Shown here in pieces: positions 35,253 through 46,077 of a stretch of DNA of 64,000 nt. Each line of letters opens with the position of its first letter. The stretch's first letter is position 1. Under the pieces are notes generated by a model. That model saw nothing but the letters and a program-made list of their open reading frames with translations. It made no database searches and was not told where the DNA came from. Position numbers and translations under genes: made by a program. Origin of the DNA: an uncultured Lachnospiraceae bacterium (GTDB lineage: Bacteria > Bacillota > Clostridia > Lachnospirales > Lachnospiraceae); assembly GCA_947628225.1 (NCBI GenBank), contig CANQYY010000001.1, positions 265,561 through 329,560 on the forward strand, read 5' to 3'.

Positions 35253-35307
35253 TACAGTTCCTCCTTCTATATGAATAGAAATCAATGCACAAAGTCATAT
35301 ATATTAT

Positions 35308-35336
35308 ATAATACTTTTTTTTGCATAAATAATCAA
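35308..35336 (-). promoter_or_regulatory. Promoter of ftsZ-secG
   Basis: On the minus strand: -35 TTGATT (35336-35331), 17-bp spacer, -10 TATTAT (35313-35308). It gives ftsZ its own transcript within the cluster. Confidence 0.65.
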
Positions 35337-35359
35337 GTGGAAATTTGTAATTTCAATAA

Positions 35360-36097
35360 CTATTTTTCTTTTTCCACAATATTCGGCGTGTTCATTATCA
35401 CATCTCCCTTTACCTTATAATTGGTCATATCGATTTCGCCCTCATACTTTCTTTCCAGCATTGGTTTCAGTATGCTTGGCAGCGCGGAAATCTGTTCGTC
35501 GTAGTTCTCCTTACGGCCGAGAGATATTTTTATCTTATCCACATAGAGAAAAGCCTCGTTTTTATCGTTAAACTGAACCCTGTCCCAGGAAACTTTATAG
35601 TGCCGGAACAGATAGGAAAGATTCATAATCTGCCTGAGCAGTTCTTCGTCCTCCATCTGAACCTTTTCATAAAGGGTAAAGGTAGTCAGGCTTTTGGTTT
35701 CAAAAAGAGGGATGTCCTCCCGCGGTTTTTGCGTGCTCTGCAGCACCATGCCGTCCTTATCAAAGTAAATATACTGGTTGGTATAGGCAATGCCGGCTAT
35801 AATTGTTTTTTCATACAGCTTGATATGGAGTTCATTCAGGGACGGATAGCTTACCTCATACTCCCGGACAAAATCCGGCTCAGGCGTCAGGGAGAGCTTG
35901 TCCAACAGCCAAAAGGACAATATGTTCCTTTCCCAGAAATGGGATTGAAACATTTCTGCCATCTGCGTCTGGCTGTAAAAGGTATTTCCCTCCACAGTCA
36001 CTTTCTTTATACGAAAAAAAAAGGCACAAAAGACAAAAATAATAATAACGGCAGGCACTATAAACCAGACTTTACGTTTCTTTTTCTTTTCCTCCAT
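35360..36097 (-). CDS. ftsQ: Cell division protein FtsQ/DivIB
   Basis: 245 aa. Short basic cytoplasmic tail, one membrane helix (about 10-28), then a POTRA domain beginning FRIKKVTVEGNTFYSQTQM and an FtsQ-type beta domain. It scaffolds the divisome with FtsL and FtsB/DivIC. Position between murA and ftsZ supports the call. Confidence 0.85.
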   Translation of the reverse strand: MEEKKKKRKVWFIVPAVIIIFVFCAFFFRIKKVTVEGNTFYSQTQMAEMFQSHFWERNILSFWLLDKLSLTPEPDFVREYEVSYPSLNELHIKLYEKTIIAGIAYTNQYIYFDKDGMVLQSTQKPREDIPLFETKSLTTFTLYEKVQMEDEELLRQIMNLSYLFRHYKVSWDRVQFNDKNEAFLYVDKIKISLGRKENYDEQISALPSILKPMLERKYEGEIDMTNYKVKGDVIMNTPNIVEKEK

Positions 36098-36113
36098 ACC
36101 ATTCTCTCCTTTT

Positions 36114-37424
36114 CTATTCTTCCTTGTGATAATTGGCTGTCAGCCCCAGATTTTGCATCTGTTCCACCACTTTTTCATAGCCACGGTGTATAAAATGCTC
36201 TTTATATACTGTCGTAACCCCTTCCGCCATTCCGGCCGCGATCAGCAGTCCGGCGCCGCTTCTAAGGTCATCCGCCTCCACCGCAGCGCCATGTAACTTT
36301 GTTACCCCGGTAATTCTTGCCCGGTTACTGACATAATCAATATTGGCTCCCATTTTCCGGAGTTTTTGAATCATGCGGAACCGGTTTTCAAAAATCCCCT
36401 CTTCGATAGTGCTGACGCCGCCGCTTTTACACAGCACCGCCATGAGAAGGGACTGCCCGTCGGTAGGGAATCCCGGATAGGGACGGGTACAGATATAAGG
36501 AATGGGATTGGGACGGCTTTGCTGCCGGATAAAAATCCCTTTGCTGCCCAGTCTGATCTGGCAGCCCAGACGGGATAATACCGTTATCTCCTTGGGCGGA
36601 GTATCCGAGTCCGTTTCCAGATAGGCCTCTCCCCCGCATCCTGCCACCATCATCGCATAGGTGAGGAAAGCAATCCGGTCAGCTCCCAGCTGCCATTTTA
36701 CGCCATGCAGTCTGGAAACCCCCTGAATGATTATGTGTTCGGTCCCCTCGCCTTTGATTTTCGCTCCCATGGTTCGGAGAAAATGGCAGAATTCAACAAT
36801 CTCCGGCTCTCTTGCCGCATTTTGAATCCACGTCACTCCTTCTGCCAGCACAGCGGCAAGGACAATATTTTCGGTAGCGCCCACGCTGGGAAATTCCAGC
36901 TCGATAGTCGCGCCCTTTAACGCAGACGCCGATTCGCAGCGGATATAATTTTCCTCCTCCGTTGTCACTACTCCCATTTTCCGGAATGCCTTAATATGAA
37001 AGTCAATGGGGCGGCTTCCAATCGAACACCCTCCCGGATAATCTATCGTTACCTTTCCAAAGCGCGCCAGCATACTTCCGATCAAAAGGACAGAGGCACG
37101 GATTTCCTTTACTCTTTTCTCTTCAATACTTTTGTTCCCCAGCGCGGAAGCATCGATTGTAAGACAATGATCCTCATAGGTCACACGCCCGCCAATATCC
37201 TCCATTACTTCAGCCATGGCATGGACATCCGAAATATCCGGACAATTTTCAATCACGGTAATTTCATCGCATAAAAGAGCGGCCGCCATCATAGGCAGTA
37301 CGGCATTTTTTGAGCCCTGAATCCTGACCTTTCCCCTGACCGGGTTTCCCCCACAGACCTCTATTGACATTTTCTCACCATACAAGATGTTCTCAGTCAT
37401 ATTGTATGTAACAGGTTCTGTCAT
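36114..37424 (-). CDS. murA: UDP-N-acetylglucosamine 1-carboxyvinyltransferase
   Basis: 436 aa as drawn. First committed step of peptidoglycan synthesis. The catalytic Cys is in [14 protein letters not shown], and the N-terminus of the fold is [20 protein letters not shown]. The start is uncertain: ATG at 37424 overlaps the ftsW stop (ATGA), while ATG at 37370 gives the usual MurA N-terminus (418 aa) but only a weak site. It stands where murG is found in many such clusters. Confidence 0.93.
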   Translation of the reverse strand: MTEPVTYNMTENILYGEKMSIEVCGGNPVRGKVRIQGSKNAVLPMMAAALLCDEITVIENCPDISDVHAMAEVMEDIGGRVTYEDHCLTIDASALGNKSIEEKRVKEIRASVLLIGSMLARFGKVTIDYPGGCSIGSRPIDFHIKAFRKMGVVTTEEENYIRCESASALKGATIELEFPSVGATENIVLAAVLAEGVTWIQNAAREPEIVEFCHFLRTMGAKIKGEGTEHIIIQGVSRLHGVKWQLGADRIAFLTYAMMVAGCGGEAYLETDSDTPPKEITVLSRLGCQIRLGSKGIFIRQQSRPNPIPYICTRPYPGFPTDGQSLLMAVLCKSGGVSTIEEGIFENRFRMIQKLRKMGANIDYVSNRARITGVTKLHGAAVEADDLRSGAGLLIAAGMAEGVTTVYKEHFIHRGYEKVVEQMQNLGLTANYHKEE

Positions 37425-38557
37425 GTGCTTTTACATTTCGAGGAAATCCCCAATACTAACCCCATTTCTGCCATTAAAATCATAATGGACGTTCCCCCGT
37501 AGCTGACAAAAGGCAGCGGAATGCCGGTAGAAGGCATGGAATTGGTCACTACCGCAATATTAATGACTACCTGCGCCGCAATATGGATTAATACGCCGGT
37601 GCAGATGAGGGCGGAAAATAGATCCGGTGAATTCATGGCAATATTTAACACCCGCCAGATTAGTAAGATAAACATGATAATAACAATACCGGCTCCCACC
37701 ATTCCCAGTTCCTCGCAAATAATGGAAAATATCATATCGTTATGAGATTCCGGAATAAAACCTAATTTCTGCATACTCTCGCCCAGCCCTGTCCCGAATA
37801 CGCCGCCGGAGGCAATCGCATATAAACCCTGTAAGACCTGATACCCTTTTGGATTGCTCTCTACATGCAGCCAGATATTAAAGCGGTCCGAACGGAAGCC
37901 CGCGCCAAAAATGACATAAAGGGCGATTAATGCTACTCCGGCGAGTCCGAGAAGAATGTACAGACGCTTTTTCTTTGCCGACACAAAGCACATGCCAAAG
38001 GTAATGACAAAAACAACAATAGCAGTGCTCAGGTTTTCCATTGCCACCAATACAATCAATAATCCCACCGGTATGAACACTCTGGCAATCCCCGCAACAT
38101 TACTCATATCCCTTGGTCTTTTCTGGATAAAATAAGCCGCCACTAAAATCACAACTATTTTCGTAAACTCCGAAGGCTGCAGCGACAAGGGCCCGATATA
38201 GAGCCAGCGCTTGGCACCATTGACCTCTGCGCCGACAAACAGCACGATCGTCTGCAGCGCCACGGCAAGCCAGTACAGCGCCGTGATCATCCTAAGGCGG
38301 ATAAGCGGCAGCTGGCGCAGGTACAGCTTGTAGTGAAAACGGCTTACCAGAAACATGGCTATGATTCCCGCCACTACTCCGATAGCCTGTTTTTTTAAAA
38401 AATAAGCTGAATCATTATATTTCACCTGTGAGGTATAAGAGCTTGCGCTGTATATCATCAACATGCCAAAGCCCACCAGACACAGAGTAATTAATAAAAG
38501 ACTGTAATCAAAGGTACTTGTCATACCGGTTTTGCCTTTGCCGTTTCGGTTTTCCAC
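37421..38557 (-). CDS. ftsW: SEDS-family glycosyltransferase FtsW
   Basis: 378 aa with about ten membrane segments. Polymerises lipid II at the septum with its partner class B PBP. Signatures: YSASSYTS early, [17 protein letters not shown], and [19 protein letters not shown] near the C-terminus. Its stop overlaps the first possible murA start. Confidence 0.92.
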   Translation of the reverse strand: MENRNGKGKTGMTSTFDYSLLLITLCLVGFGMLMIYSASSYTSQVKYNDSAYFLKKQAIGVVAGIIAMFLVSRFHYKLYLRQLPLIRLRMITALYWLAVALQTIVLFVGAEVNGAKRWLYIGPLSLQPSEFTKIVVILVAAYFIQKRPRDMSNVAGIARVFIPVGLLIVLVAMENLSTAIVVFVITFGMCFVSAKKKRLYILLGLAGVALIALYVIFGAGFRSDRFNIWLHVESNPKGYQVLQGLYAIASGGVFGTGLGESMQKLGFIPESHNDMIFSIICEELGMVGAGIVIIMFILLIWRVLNIAMNSPDLFSALICTGVLIHIAAQVVINIAVVTNSMPSTGIPLPFVSYGGTSIMILMAEMGLVLGISSKCKST

Positions 38558-38575
38558 AAGCCATCCTCCCTATCA

Positions 38576-39904
38576 TTATAAACTGCGGACATATTCTTTA
38601 AAGAGATTTCCTCTCTGCTCATAGGAATCAAACATATCCCAACTGGCACAGGCGGGAGAAAGCAAAACGGCATCCCCCTTTTGCGCTATCTGCTCTGCCC
38701 GTTTTACCGCTTCTTCAAGGGTTTCCGCCATTTCATAATTTTCAAATCCGAGCCGGTCTGCGGTTTCGGCAATCCTTTTGGCAGTTGCCCCGATCAGAAT
38801 CAGTTTTTTTACCTTTCCGTCAAATGCCTGAATCCATTCATCAAACTCCCCGCCCTTATCGTATCCTCCGCCAATGAGAACCGTAGGCTTATCCATGGAT
38901 TGGATCCCCTTTATGGCGGCGTCCGGATTTGTCCCCTTGGAATCATTATAATAATCGACGCCATTTACCGTTTTGACAAACTCGACCCGGTGCTCGACCG
39001 CCTGAAATGATTTGACAGCCGACAGGATCACCTCCATCGGCACGCCCATTTCCCTTGTAATCAAAATAGCCGCCATGATATTTTCGCAGTTGTGGTCGCC
39101 CGGAATATTGCTGTCTTTCATATTCATCAGTACAACTCCGGTGTCCCCATCCACAATATCACGGTTTTCATTTTGGTAAAGGCCGTTTGTTATTTTTCGT
39201 TTACTGCTGAAAAAAGCTACCCGGCAGGACAACTCCTCCGCCCGTTTTCTCAGCACCTCATCCTCATAGTTTAACACGCACAATTCATCCTGCCCCTGAT
39301 TTTTCGTAATGGCAAACTTCATGTCTATGTAACATTCCATAGTCTTATGCCGGTTCAGATGATCCGGGGTAATGTTCAAAATAGCGCTGACCTTCGGGCA
39401 AAAGCGATCGATAGTTTCCAGCTGGAAGCTGCTGATCTCTGCTACCGTTACCGAATCCGGGGTCGTTTTCAGCACCTCTTTTGTGTAAGGGTTCCCGATA
39501 TTTCCTACCACGAAGGTATTCTCCTGATATGCCTTCATAATTTCTCCGGTCAGGGTAGTCGTGGTCGTCTTTCCATTCGTTCCCGTAATTCCAACAACCT
39601 TCCCCTTTTCCATCAGCCAGGCAAGCTCGATTTCTCCAATAATGGGAATTTTTTTCTTCTTTAGGAATTCTGCCACCGGAATATCCAGCGGTACCCCCGG
39701 ACTGAATACGGCGCAATCAAGCCCGGCAAATACTTCCTCCGGAAAATCTCCCAGATACGCCGGAACATCATAATCGGCAATATCGAAATTTTTATTGCCG
39801 TCATACAGGCAAATATCCGCGCCCATTTTTTTCAATAATTTGTAAGCGGCCAGACCGCTTTTTCCCAGCCCGATAACCGCCGTTTTTTTTCCCTTTAATT
39901 CCAT
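38576..39904 (-). CDS. murD: UDP-N-acetylmuramoyl-L-alanine--D-glutamate ligase
   Basis: 442 aa. Adds D-Glu to UDP-MurNAc-L-Ala. AVIGLGKSGLAAYKLL at the N-terminal Rossmann domain, ATP-binding GITGTNGKTTTTTLTGE, and the C-terminal domain with ACASWDMFDSYEQRGNLFK. The start at 39904 follows AGAAAGGA; the longer frame to 39973 is not supported. Confidence 0.95.
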   Translation of the reverse strand: MELKGKKTAVIGLGKSGLAAYKLLKKMGADICLYDGNKNFDIADYDVPAYLGDFPEEVFAGLDCAVFSPGVPLDIPVAEFLKKKKIPIIGEIELAWLMEKGKVVGITGTNGKTTTTTLTGEIMKAYQENTFVVGNIGNPYTKEVLKTTPDSVTVAEISSFQLETIDRFCPKVSAILNITPDHLNRHKTMECYIDMKFAITKNQGQDELCVLNYEDEVLRKRAEELSCRVAFFSSKRKITNGLYQNENRDIVDGDTGVVLMNMKDSNIPGDHNCENIMAAILITREMGVPMEVILSAVKSFQAVEHRVEFVKTVNGVDYYNDSKGTNPDAAIKGIQSMDKPTVLIGGGYDKGGEFDEWIQAFDGKVKKLILIGATAKRIAETADRLGFENYEMAETLEEAVKRAEQIAQKGDAVLLSPACASWDMFDSYEQRGNLFKEYVRSL

Positions 39905-39945
39905 GGTTTTGTCCTTTCTCCGATAAAGCGCTGATTTTCCGTCAA

Positions 39946-40911
39946 TCAGAGCGCCATGATCCCGATCAGGCACAAGAGCGCTGTGACCACGCTAAACGCC
40001 GCTACTACCTGGGTTTCGGAATAACCGCTTAATTCAAAATGATGATGGATCGGCGCCATTTTGAAAATCCTCTTGCCGTGCGTCAGCTTAAAATAGCCCA
40101 CCTGCAAAATATCCGAAACCACCTCTATCAGATAAATGAGTCCTACGATCACAATAAAAAGAGGCATGTGGAGCATCAGGGCGATTGCCGATACAAATCC
40201 ACCCAAGGCTAAGGAACCGGTATCCCCCATAAAAACTCTCGCCGGATAAGTATTAAATAGCAGAAATCCTAACAGGCTCCCCACAACCGCGCCGGTTATC
40301 GGCGTCATATTGCCATTGAGCATCAGCGCCGCAATGGTAAAGAAAGTAGCCACAATAGCCGTCACGCCGGATACAAGGCCGTCTAACCCGTCTGTTAAAT
40401 TCACGCCGTTTACCGTCCCCAGCACGACGATAAATACAAAGGGGATAAAAAGCCATACGGGCATTGTAAAACCGGCTCCCTCAACAAATGGGATCCGCAT
40501 GGTGGTGTCCATATCCGCCACATTGAAATAATAGTAGAGGAAAATGATGGTTACCAAAAACTGCAGGGCAATTTTCTGCAGGGGCGTAAGTCCCAGAGAG
40601 CGTTTCATCACTACTTTGATATAGTCGTCTAAAAATCCAATAATCCCAAAGCCAAGGGTCATAAACAGCACGGGAATAATATCGCTGTAGCGTTTCACAT
40701 AAATAAGAGAGGTAATTAATATACTGGCAAGAATCACAAGTCCCCCCATAGTAGGCGTACCGTTTTTTTTCAAATGGGACTCCGGGCCATCCTCCCGTTC
40801 CGTCTGTCCAAATTTTAATTTGCGCAAAAATGGGATTATAACCGGACACAGCACTACACTGACGAAAAAGGATATAATCACCGGCATTAATACACTCAGG
40901 TTAAAATTCAT
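39946..40911 (-). CDS. mraY: Phospho-N-acetylmuramoyl-pentapeptide-transferase
   Basis: 321 aa, ten-pass membrane enzyme making lipid I from UDP-MurNAc-pentapeptide and undecaprenyl phosphate. Signatures: KKNGTPTMGGL, the NLTDGLDGL catalytic motif, and APIHHHFELSGYSE. Full length. Confidence 0.95.
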   Translation of the reverse strand: MNFNLSVLMPVIISFFVSVVLCPVIIPFLRKLKFGQTEREDGPESHLKKNGTPTMGGLVILASILITSLIYVKRYSDIIPVLFMTLGFGIIGFLDDYIKVVMKRSLGLTPLQKIALQFLVTIIFLYYYFNVADMDTTMRIPFVEGAGFTMPVWLFIPFVFIVVLGTVNGVNLTDGLDGLVSGVTAIVATFFTIAALMLNGNMTPITGAVVGSLLGFLLFNTYPARVFMGDTGSLALGGFVSAIALMLHMPLFIVIVGLIYLIEVVSDILQVGYFKLTHGKRIFKMAPIHHHFELSGYSETQVVAAFSVVTALLCLIGIMAL

Positions 40912-41012
40912 ATCTTAGCACCCCTTCTTATCTTATTCAGTACGTTTACGCACGCATTTATTTTATACCATTACCGCCTATACCGCAAGCCTTTCTTCAT
41001 ACTGCCGCCGGC

Positions 41013-42728
41013 TTATTTTACCAGATATGGCAATATATTTGAAAATAAAACAGAAATGGCAGGAGCCGCCACCGTCCCCCCATAATAAAGCCCCTGCGGC
41101 TCATCAATGCGGACAAGAGCAATTACCTGCGGATTCTCTACCGGGGCAAACCCTATGGTGGAGGCAATATATTTTCCATTCCCTCTCGGGAGCTTCTGGC
41201 TCGTGCCGGTCTTTGCCCCTACCGTAAATCCCTCTACTCCGGCATTTTTTCCGGTTCCCTCGGAAACCACTTTGCCCAGAGCTTCTCTGACAAGGTCGGA
41301 GGTTTCTTTGGAAACGACAGAATCCCCGCCGGGATAGACAAATTTTTTCATGTGGTTCCCATCGGCGCTGACAGCGCTGACGCCAAAATGCGGCGTGATA
41401 CTCTTTCCTCCGTTAATAATAGATGCCGCGCAGGTCAAAAGGCGTATCGGGGACAGCTGAAACGATTGTCCGAAAGACATGGTGGCAAGTTCCACTGCAC
41501 CCACATTTTTTTCTTTATGCATAATGGTCTTTGCTTCGCCCGGCACATCAATCCCCGTCTTTTGCAGGGCGTGAAAGGCAGTTAAATAGCGAAAGAAATC
41601 TTTTACGCCAACTCTTGCCCCCACATCAATAAAGACCGGGTTACAGGAGTTCATAATTCCCTGCAGGAAGGTTTCCCCGCCATGGCCGGTCGTCTTATGG
41701 CAGCGGATTCTCCTGTCCTCCACCATCCGATAGCCGGGGCAGCTAAAATGGTCGGTCATTTTTACTACTCCCTTTTCCAGAGCTGCCGCCGCGGTAAGGA
41801 TCTTAAACGTAGACCCCGGCTCGTAGGTATCGGAAACACAGCCGTTCCGCCACATGGTATTTAACCGTTTATTTTTTTCTTTTTCCGGTAAATTTTCTTC
41901 CTTATCTGTCAGGGTATAAGGATCATTTAAGTTAAATTCCGGAACCCCCGCCATGGCATATATCTCGCCGTTATTCGGATTCATAACGATGATTTCCACG
42001 CTTTTTGCCTTCTTTTTTTTGAGGAGCATATTCGCCACCTGGTCGGCATATTCCATAATGGTCAGATCCAGACTGGTATTTAAAGTCCAGCCCGCCACCG
42101 GTTCAATCCGGTCCTCCGCTCCATTTTCAATTTCAGTTCCATGGGCTGTCGTCATCGTAAGAATCGATCCGTCCGTCCCTTTCAGATATTTTTCATAGGT
42201 TACCTCCAGACCGATAATCCCCTGATTGTCACTGCCGGTAAAGCCAAGTACTTTTGATGCTAAAGAATCATATTGATATTCCCTTTTATAATCCTCGTCA
42301 ACGGTTACCCCCGCCAGCTTGTAGTTGCGTATCCTGTCCGAGGTTTCTTTGTCAACATTGGATTTAACCTTTTCGCGGGAGGAAACTTTCTCTACTTTTT
42401 TTCGGATCGTTTCCTCCGGCATATTCAGTTCTTTGGATAACAGGGAGATTACCTTCTCCGGTTCTTTCATTTGACTGTGAATGACAGAAATTGTGGAAAC
42501 GGATCGATTGCCCGCCAGCAGCTTACCGTTGCAATCCAGTATTTTTCCCCTCTCTGCTTTGATTTTTCTCTCTCTCTCATGCAGCTCCTTAGCCTGAACG
42601 CCAAAATAGTCGGCCCTGAATATCATCAGATATCCCAGACGGACAAACATGACGACTAACATCAGGGAAAAAGCAAAAAATACCAAACACATATTTTGTC
42701 TTTGGTAAGTTTTGTGTCTGTTCCACAT
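41013..42728 (-). CDS. spoVD: Class B penicillin-binding protein, SpoVD type
   Basis: 571 aa. One N-terminal membrane helix, a dimerisation domain beginning ERERKIKAERGKILDCNGK, then the transpeptidase domain with active-site PGSTFK, SCN and KTGTS. No C-terminal PASTA domain, although SpoVD of Bacillus has one. The start is uncertain between 42728 (GAGG 6 nt upstream) and 42740. Second of two tandem class B PBPs; the SpoVD label rests on position after an FtsI-like gene, and either could be the division enzyme. Confidence 0.82.
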   Translation of the reverse strand: MWNRHKTYQRQNMCLVFFAFSLMLVVMFVRLGYLMIFRADYFGVQAKELHERERKIKAERGKILDCNGKLLAGNRSVSTISVIHSQMKEPEKVISLLSKELNMPEETIRKKVEKVSSREKVKSNVDKETSDRIRNYKLAGVTVDEDYKREYQYDSLASKVLGFTGSDNQGIIGLEVTYEKYLKGTDGSILTMTTAHGTEIENGAEDRIEPVAGWTLNTSLDLTIMEYADQVANMLLKKKKAKSVEIIVMNPNNGEIYAMAGVPEFNLNDPYTLTDKEENLPEKEKNKRLNTMWRNGCVSDTYEPGSTFKILTAAAALEKGVVKMTDHFSCPGYRMVEDRRIRCHKTTGHGGETFLQGIMNSCNPVFIDVGARVGVKDFFRYLTAFHALQKTGIDVPGEAKTIMHKEKNVGAVELATMSFGQSFQLSPIRLLTCAASIINGGKSITPHFGVSAVSADGNHMKKFVYPGGDSVVSKETSDLVREALGKVVSEGTGKNAGVEGFTVGAKTGTSQKLPRGNGKYIASTIGFAPVENPQVIALVRIDEPQGLYYGGTVAAPAISVLFSNILPYLVK

Positions 42729-42785
42729 AAGCGGCCTCATATAAAATCATCGTTATAATGTATTGCATTTTCCCTCAGGATATGA

Positions 42786-44615
42786 TTATTTTGAGGCATA
42801 CTGTCCTAAAAAAGGAAGTACTTTTTTTAGTATTTTAGAGGCAAATTCCGTCGCATAGGTACTGTGCGCCTGATCCTCAACTCTCGGCTCATCCACAATA
42901 ACATAAATCGCCGCCTCCGGATCTTCTGCCGGTATACAGCCAATAAACGACACCAGATATTTCCGCGCGGAAACCGGGCGCTTCTCCGCCGTCCCGGTTT
43001 TTCCCCCTATGGAATACCCCGGCACTTTAGCCGGCGAGGCAGTTCCCTCCTCCACAGTGGATTTTAAATAACTGCGGAGTTTTTTACTCGTATCCTCGGA
43101 GGTTGTCTTTTTGACGATAACCGGCTCTATTGTTTCTAACACTGTCCCTTCGCTGTTTTGTATCTCCTTTACTACATGAGGCTGATAATAGCTGCCGCCA
43201 TTGATAAGAGAGCAGAAACCGCTGAGCATCTGCACCATGGTCACCGTCTGGGTCTGTCCGAAGCTGCTGGTAGCAAGCTCCACCGGATTCAGCTCCTCGT
43301 TCGAGTGGATAAGGCCGGAAGTTTCTCCGGGCAGATCGATTCCTGTCCGCTGCCCCAGTCCATATAAATGATTATACTTACTGAATTTATTACGTCCCAG
43401 CTTTAACCCGATATCCATCAACGCCACGTTGCAGGACTCCATAATGCTGTGGCGCAGATCCAATAGGCCGTGACCGGAACGGTTACTGCAGTGGATTTCC
43501 CTGTCCGCCACTTTTTTAGAGCCCGTGCAGTTAAAAGAGGACGTACTTTTAATTATATTTTCATCCAATGCCGCCGCTATCGTAAACGGCTTAAACGTAG
43601 AACCCGGTTCATAGGCTGAGCTGATGCAGAAATTAGACCACATTGCCATGAGGTTTTTGTTTTTCTCCTCTTCACTCATGCCGGCAATCTGAGCCTCTGT
43701 ATACATACTGCTCAATTCTCTCGGATTATTAAGGTCAAAAGAAGAGTTCGACGCCATAGCAAGAACTTCGCCGTTTTTGGGATTCATCATCATAACGGCA
43801 ACCTGTTTTGCCCCCACTCCCTTTTTCTGGAATTGCGCTATCTGCTCTTCTACCATCCTCTGGACATTGGCGTCAATGGTCAGGACGACTGAATTGCCGT
43901 CTTTTGCCTCCTTTATCGTTCTCTGGAGATTCATGTTGGCGTCAAAGTATCCATATTCCCTTCCGGTTGTTCCGGATAATTCCTCATTATAGCTCTCCTC
44001 TATACCATATGTGCCCTGATTGTCTGATGACATAAATCCAATCAGATTACACCCTACCGAATTCAGGGGATAGTTTCTTTTATAGGTTTCCTCAAACCAG
44101 ACGCCCTGGATTTTTTTATTGGTTTCCATTTTCTTCCGGAATCCTTCCACGTTCTGTACATCCAGCTCTTTCAATTCATCCAGATGCTCATACATGGAAT
44201 CCGGCTTTTTCTCCAGCGCTTCCTCCAGCCTGCTCCTGTCCACGGAAAAATAGGAGGCGATGGCTTCCAGCGTTTCTTCCCGGGCTTCCTCGCTTGCCAA
44301 AAGTGTTTTCGGCTCGAATACTAAATTGTATTTTCTTATACTGACAGCTAAGGTAGTGTTCTTTCTGTCTTTGATGGCCCCTCTCTGGTAATTCAGCACC
44401 GTGTTGGTATAGGACTGCTGCGACAATGCCGCCTTTTTATACCGGTCGCCATCGTATTTGTCAATTCTGTATATTTTTACCAACAACGCCAAAAAGCAAA
44501 GTAAAAAAAGGACAAAAAAAGCAAAGAGGGTCACGCGCATCCCTCTTGTAAAACGTTTTGTTTTTGCCCTTCTTCTGCGCCTTCTAAGACCGGAACGATA
44601 ATACTCTGTACTCAT
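42786..44615 (-). CDS. ftsI: Class B penicillin-binding protein, FtsI/PBP2B type
   Basis: 609 aa. Very basic start (RRRRRRAKTKRF), one membrane helix (about 30-50), dimerisation domain with NYQRGAIKDRKNTTLA, and the transpeptidase domain with PGSTFKPF, ESCN and KTGTAEKRP. No PASTA domain. It crosslinks septal peptidoglycan with FtsW. It is 23 bp after ftsL, the usual place of the division PBP. Confidence 0.85.
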   Translation of the reverse strand: MSTEYYRSGLRRRRRRAKTKRFTRGMRVTLFAFFVLFLLCFLALLVKIYRIDKYDGDRYKKAALSQQSYTNTVLNYQRGAIKDRKNTTLAVSIRKYNLVFEPKTLLASEEAREETLEAIASYFSVDRSRLEEALEKKPDSMYEHLDELKELDVQNVEGFRKKMETNKKIQGVWFEETYKRNYPLNSVGCNLIGFMSSDNQGTYGIEESYNEELSGTTGREYGYFDANMNLQRTIKEAKDGNSVVLTIDANVQRMVEEQIAQFQKKGVGAKQVAVMMMNPKNGEVLAMASNSSFDLNNPRELSSMYTEAQIAGMSEEEKNKNLMAMWSNFCISSAYEPGSTFKPFTIAAALDENIIKSTSSFNCTGSKKVADREIHCSNRSGHGLLDLRHSIMESCNVALMDIGLKLGRNKFSKYNHLYGLGQRTGIDLPGETSGLIHSNEELNPVELATSSFGQTQTVTMVQMLSGFCSLINGGSYYQPHVVKEIQNSEGTVLETIEPVIVKKTTSEDTSKKLRSYLKSTVEEGTASPAKVPGYSIGGKTGTAEKRPVSARKYLVSFIGCIPAEDPEAAIYVIVDEPRVEDQAHSTYATEFASKILKKVLPFLGQYASK

Positions 44616-44638
44616 GCCCTCTGCCTTTCCAAATTTGC

Positions 44639-45085
44639 TTATTCCTCCGGAATGGTTCCATGCTGGCGCACCTGCGTACTCTTCTTGCTCTCGTAGGTAA
44701 ATATCTGGTTATCCTTTGCTTCTGCCATGCCAAGCTTTTTCGTGGCTATTTCATATACTTCACTTAAATCCAGTGAATTTTCCAGATTCATTTGTGCCGC
44801 AGCATTTTCCCGCTCCAACTCTAAGACCTCATTTTGTAAGTTTACCACACTTTTATTCAAATAGGTAGACTGAAATTGTAAATGTAAATAGGCAATTCCT
44901 ACCACCATCACACTCAGAAAAGTAAGGCACGTCAAAATAACCGCAACCTTATCAATCCTTGGTTTTGGCTGCGTTCTCGGACTCGTTCTCTGCCTTCTCC
45001 TGATTTCCTCCTGGCGCCGGATAGGCTCCCTCTCCAGCACTCTGGCCGTACTTCCGTAAATGTAGGCTGTTGACTGCCTTGCCAT
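44639..45085 (-). CDS. ftsL: FtsL-like cell division protein
   Basis: 148 aa bitopic protein. Long Arg/Pro-rich cytoplasmic part (1-45), one membrane helix (about 46-66), then an extracellular coiled coil (NLQNEVLELERENAAAQMNL). Sequence is poorly conserved in FtsL; the call rests on architecture and on position between rsmH and the PBP. Confidence 0.8.
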   Translation of the reverse strand: MARQSTAYIYGSTARVLEREPIRRQEEIRRRQRTSPRTQPKPRIDKVAVILTCLTFLSVMVVGIAYLHLQFQSTYLNKSVVNLQNEVLELERENAAAQMNLENSLDLSEVYEIATKKLGMAEAKDNQIFTYESKKSTQVRQHGTIPEE

Positions 45086-45097
45086 CCAAAATTCCTC

Positions 45098-46039
45098 CTA
45101 ACTATTCCTTCTCTCAAACACCCTTAATTTGGCGCTTTTCGATCTTGTATTTTTTTCTTTTTCCCCGTTTGTGGGAAGTATGGGCTTGCGCGTAATCACT
45201 TTTCCCTTTGATACCTTGTGGCATACGCACACCGGAAAATCCGGCGGGCATGTACAGGGATTTTCGTTTTTCCTAAAATTCGTTTTGACAAGCCTGTCCT
45301 CTAAGGAATGGAATGTAATAATGCACAATCTTCCCCGGTCGTTCAATAAATCGACCATGTCATCCAAGGCGTCCCGCAACACTTCCAATTCGTGATTGCA
45401 CTCAATCCGGATTGCCTGAAATGTTCGTTTCGCCGGATGCCCCTTTCCTTTTTTTGCTTTTGCCGGCATGGATTTTCGTATCAGATCAACTAACTCCCCG
45501 GTAAATTCAATTTCTTTCTGCTGTCTTGCCCTGACAATATTTCTGGCAATATTTCCGGCAAAACGCTCTTCCCCATACTCTCTGATAATGCGAAACAGTT
45601 CTTTTTCCGTATAAGTATTTACAATATCCTTTGCACTCGTCTTCTGCTCTGTGTCCATCCTCATATCCAACGGCGCATTTTCCTGATAAGAAAAACCCCG
45701 GGCCGCATTATCCAGCTGGTAAGAGGAAACTCCGAGGTCTAAAACAATGCCATCCACTTTTGGGATGCCCATGTTTTGCAGAAGCTCTTTCATATGTACA
45801 TAATTGCTTTTTACTATTTTTACTTTATCGCCAAACTCTCCCAACCGTTTTGCAGAAGCTTTAATAGCTTCTGCATCCTGGTCGATACCAATAAACTTTC
45901 CTTTCTCACCCAGCCGCCTGCATATCTGATAAGCATGTCCGGCGCCGCCCAGCGTGCCATCCACATAGATGCCGTCTTCTTTTATATGCAGTTGCTCTAT
46001 TGTTTCTTCCAAAAGAACAGAAACATGTTCAAACTCCAT
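45098..46039 (-). CDS. rsmH: 16S rRNA (cytosine(1402)-N(4))-methyltransferase
   Basis: 313 aa, full length. N-terminal [16 protein letters not shown]-binding [21 protein letters not shown], and [12 protein letters not shown]. Modifies C1402 in the ribosomal P site. Second gene of the mraZ operon. Confidence 0.95.
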   Translation of the reverse strand: MEFEHVSVLLEETIEQLHIKEDGIYVDGTLGGAGHAYQICRRLGEKGKFIGIDQDAEAIKASAKRLGEFGDKVKIVKSNYVHMKELLQNMGIPKVDGIVLDLGVSSYQLDNAARGFSYQENAPLDMRMDTEQKTSAKDIVNTYTEKELFRIIREYGEERFAGNIARNIVRARQQKEIEFTGELVDLIRKSMPAKAKKGKGHPAKRTFQAIRIECNHELEVLRDALDDMVDLLNDRGRLCIITFHSLEDRLVKTNFRKNENPCTCPPDFPVCVCHKVSKGKVITRKPILPTNGEKEKNTRSKSAKLRVFERRNS

Positions 46040-46077
46040 GGTTACCTCCCGCCGGGCCAGACCGCCAGCATTTTGTA

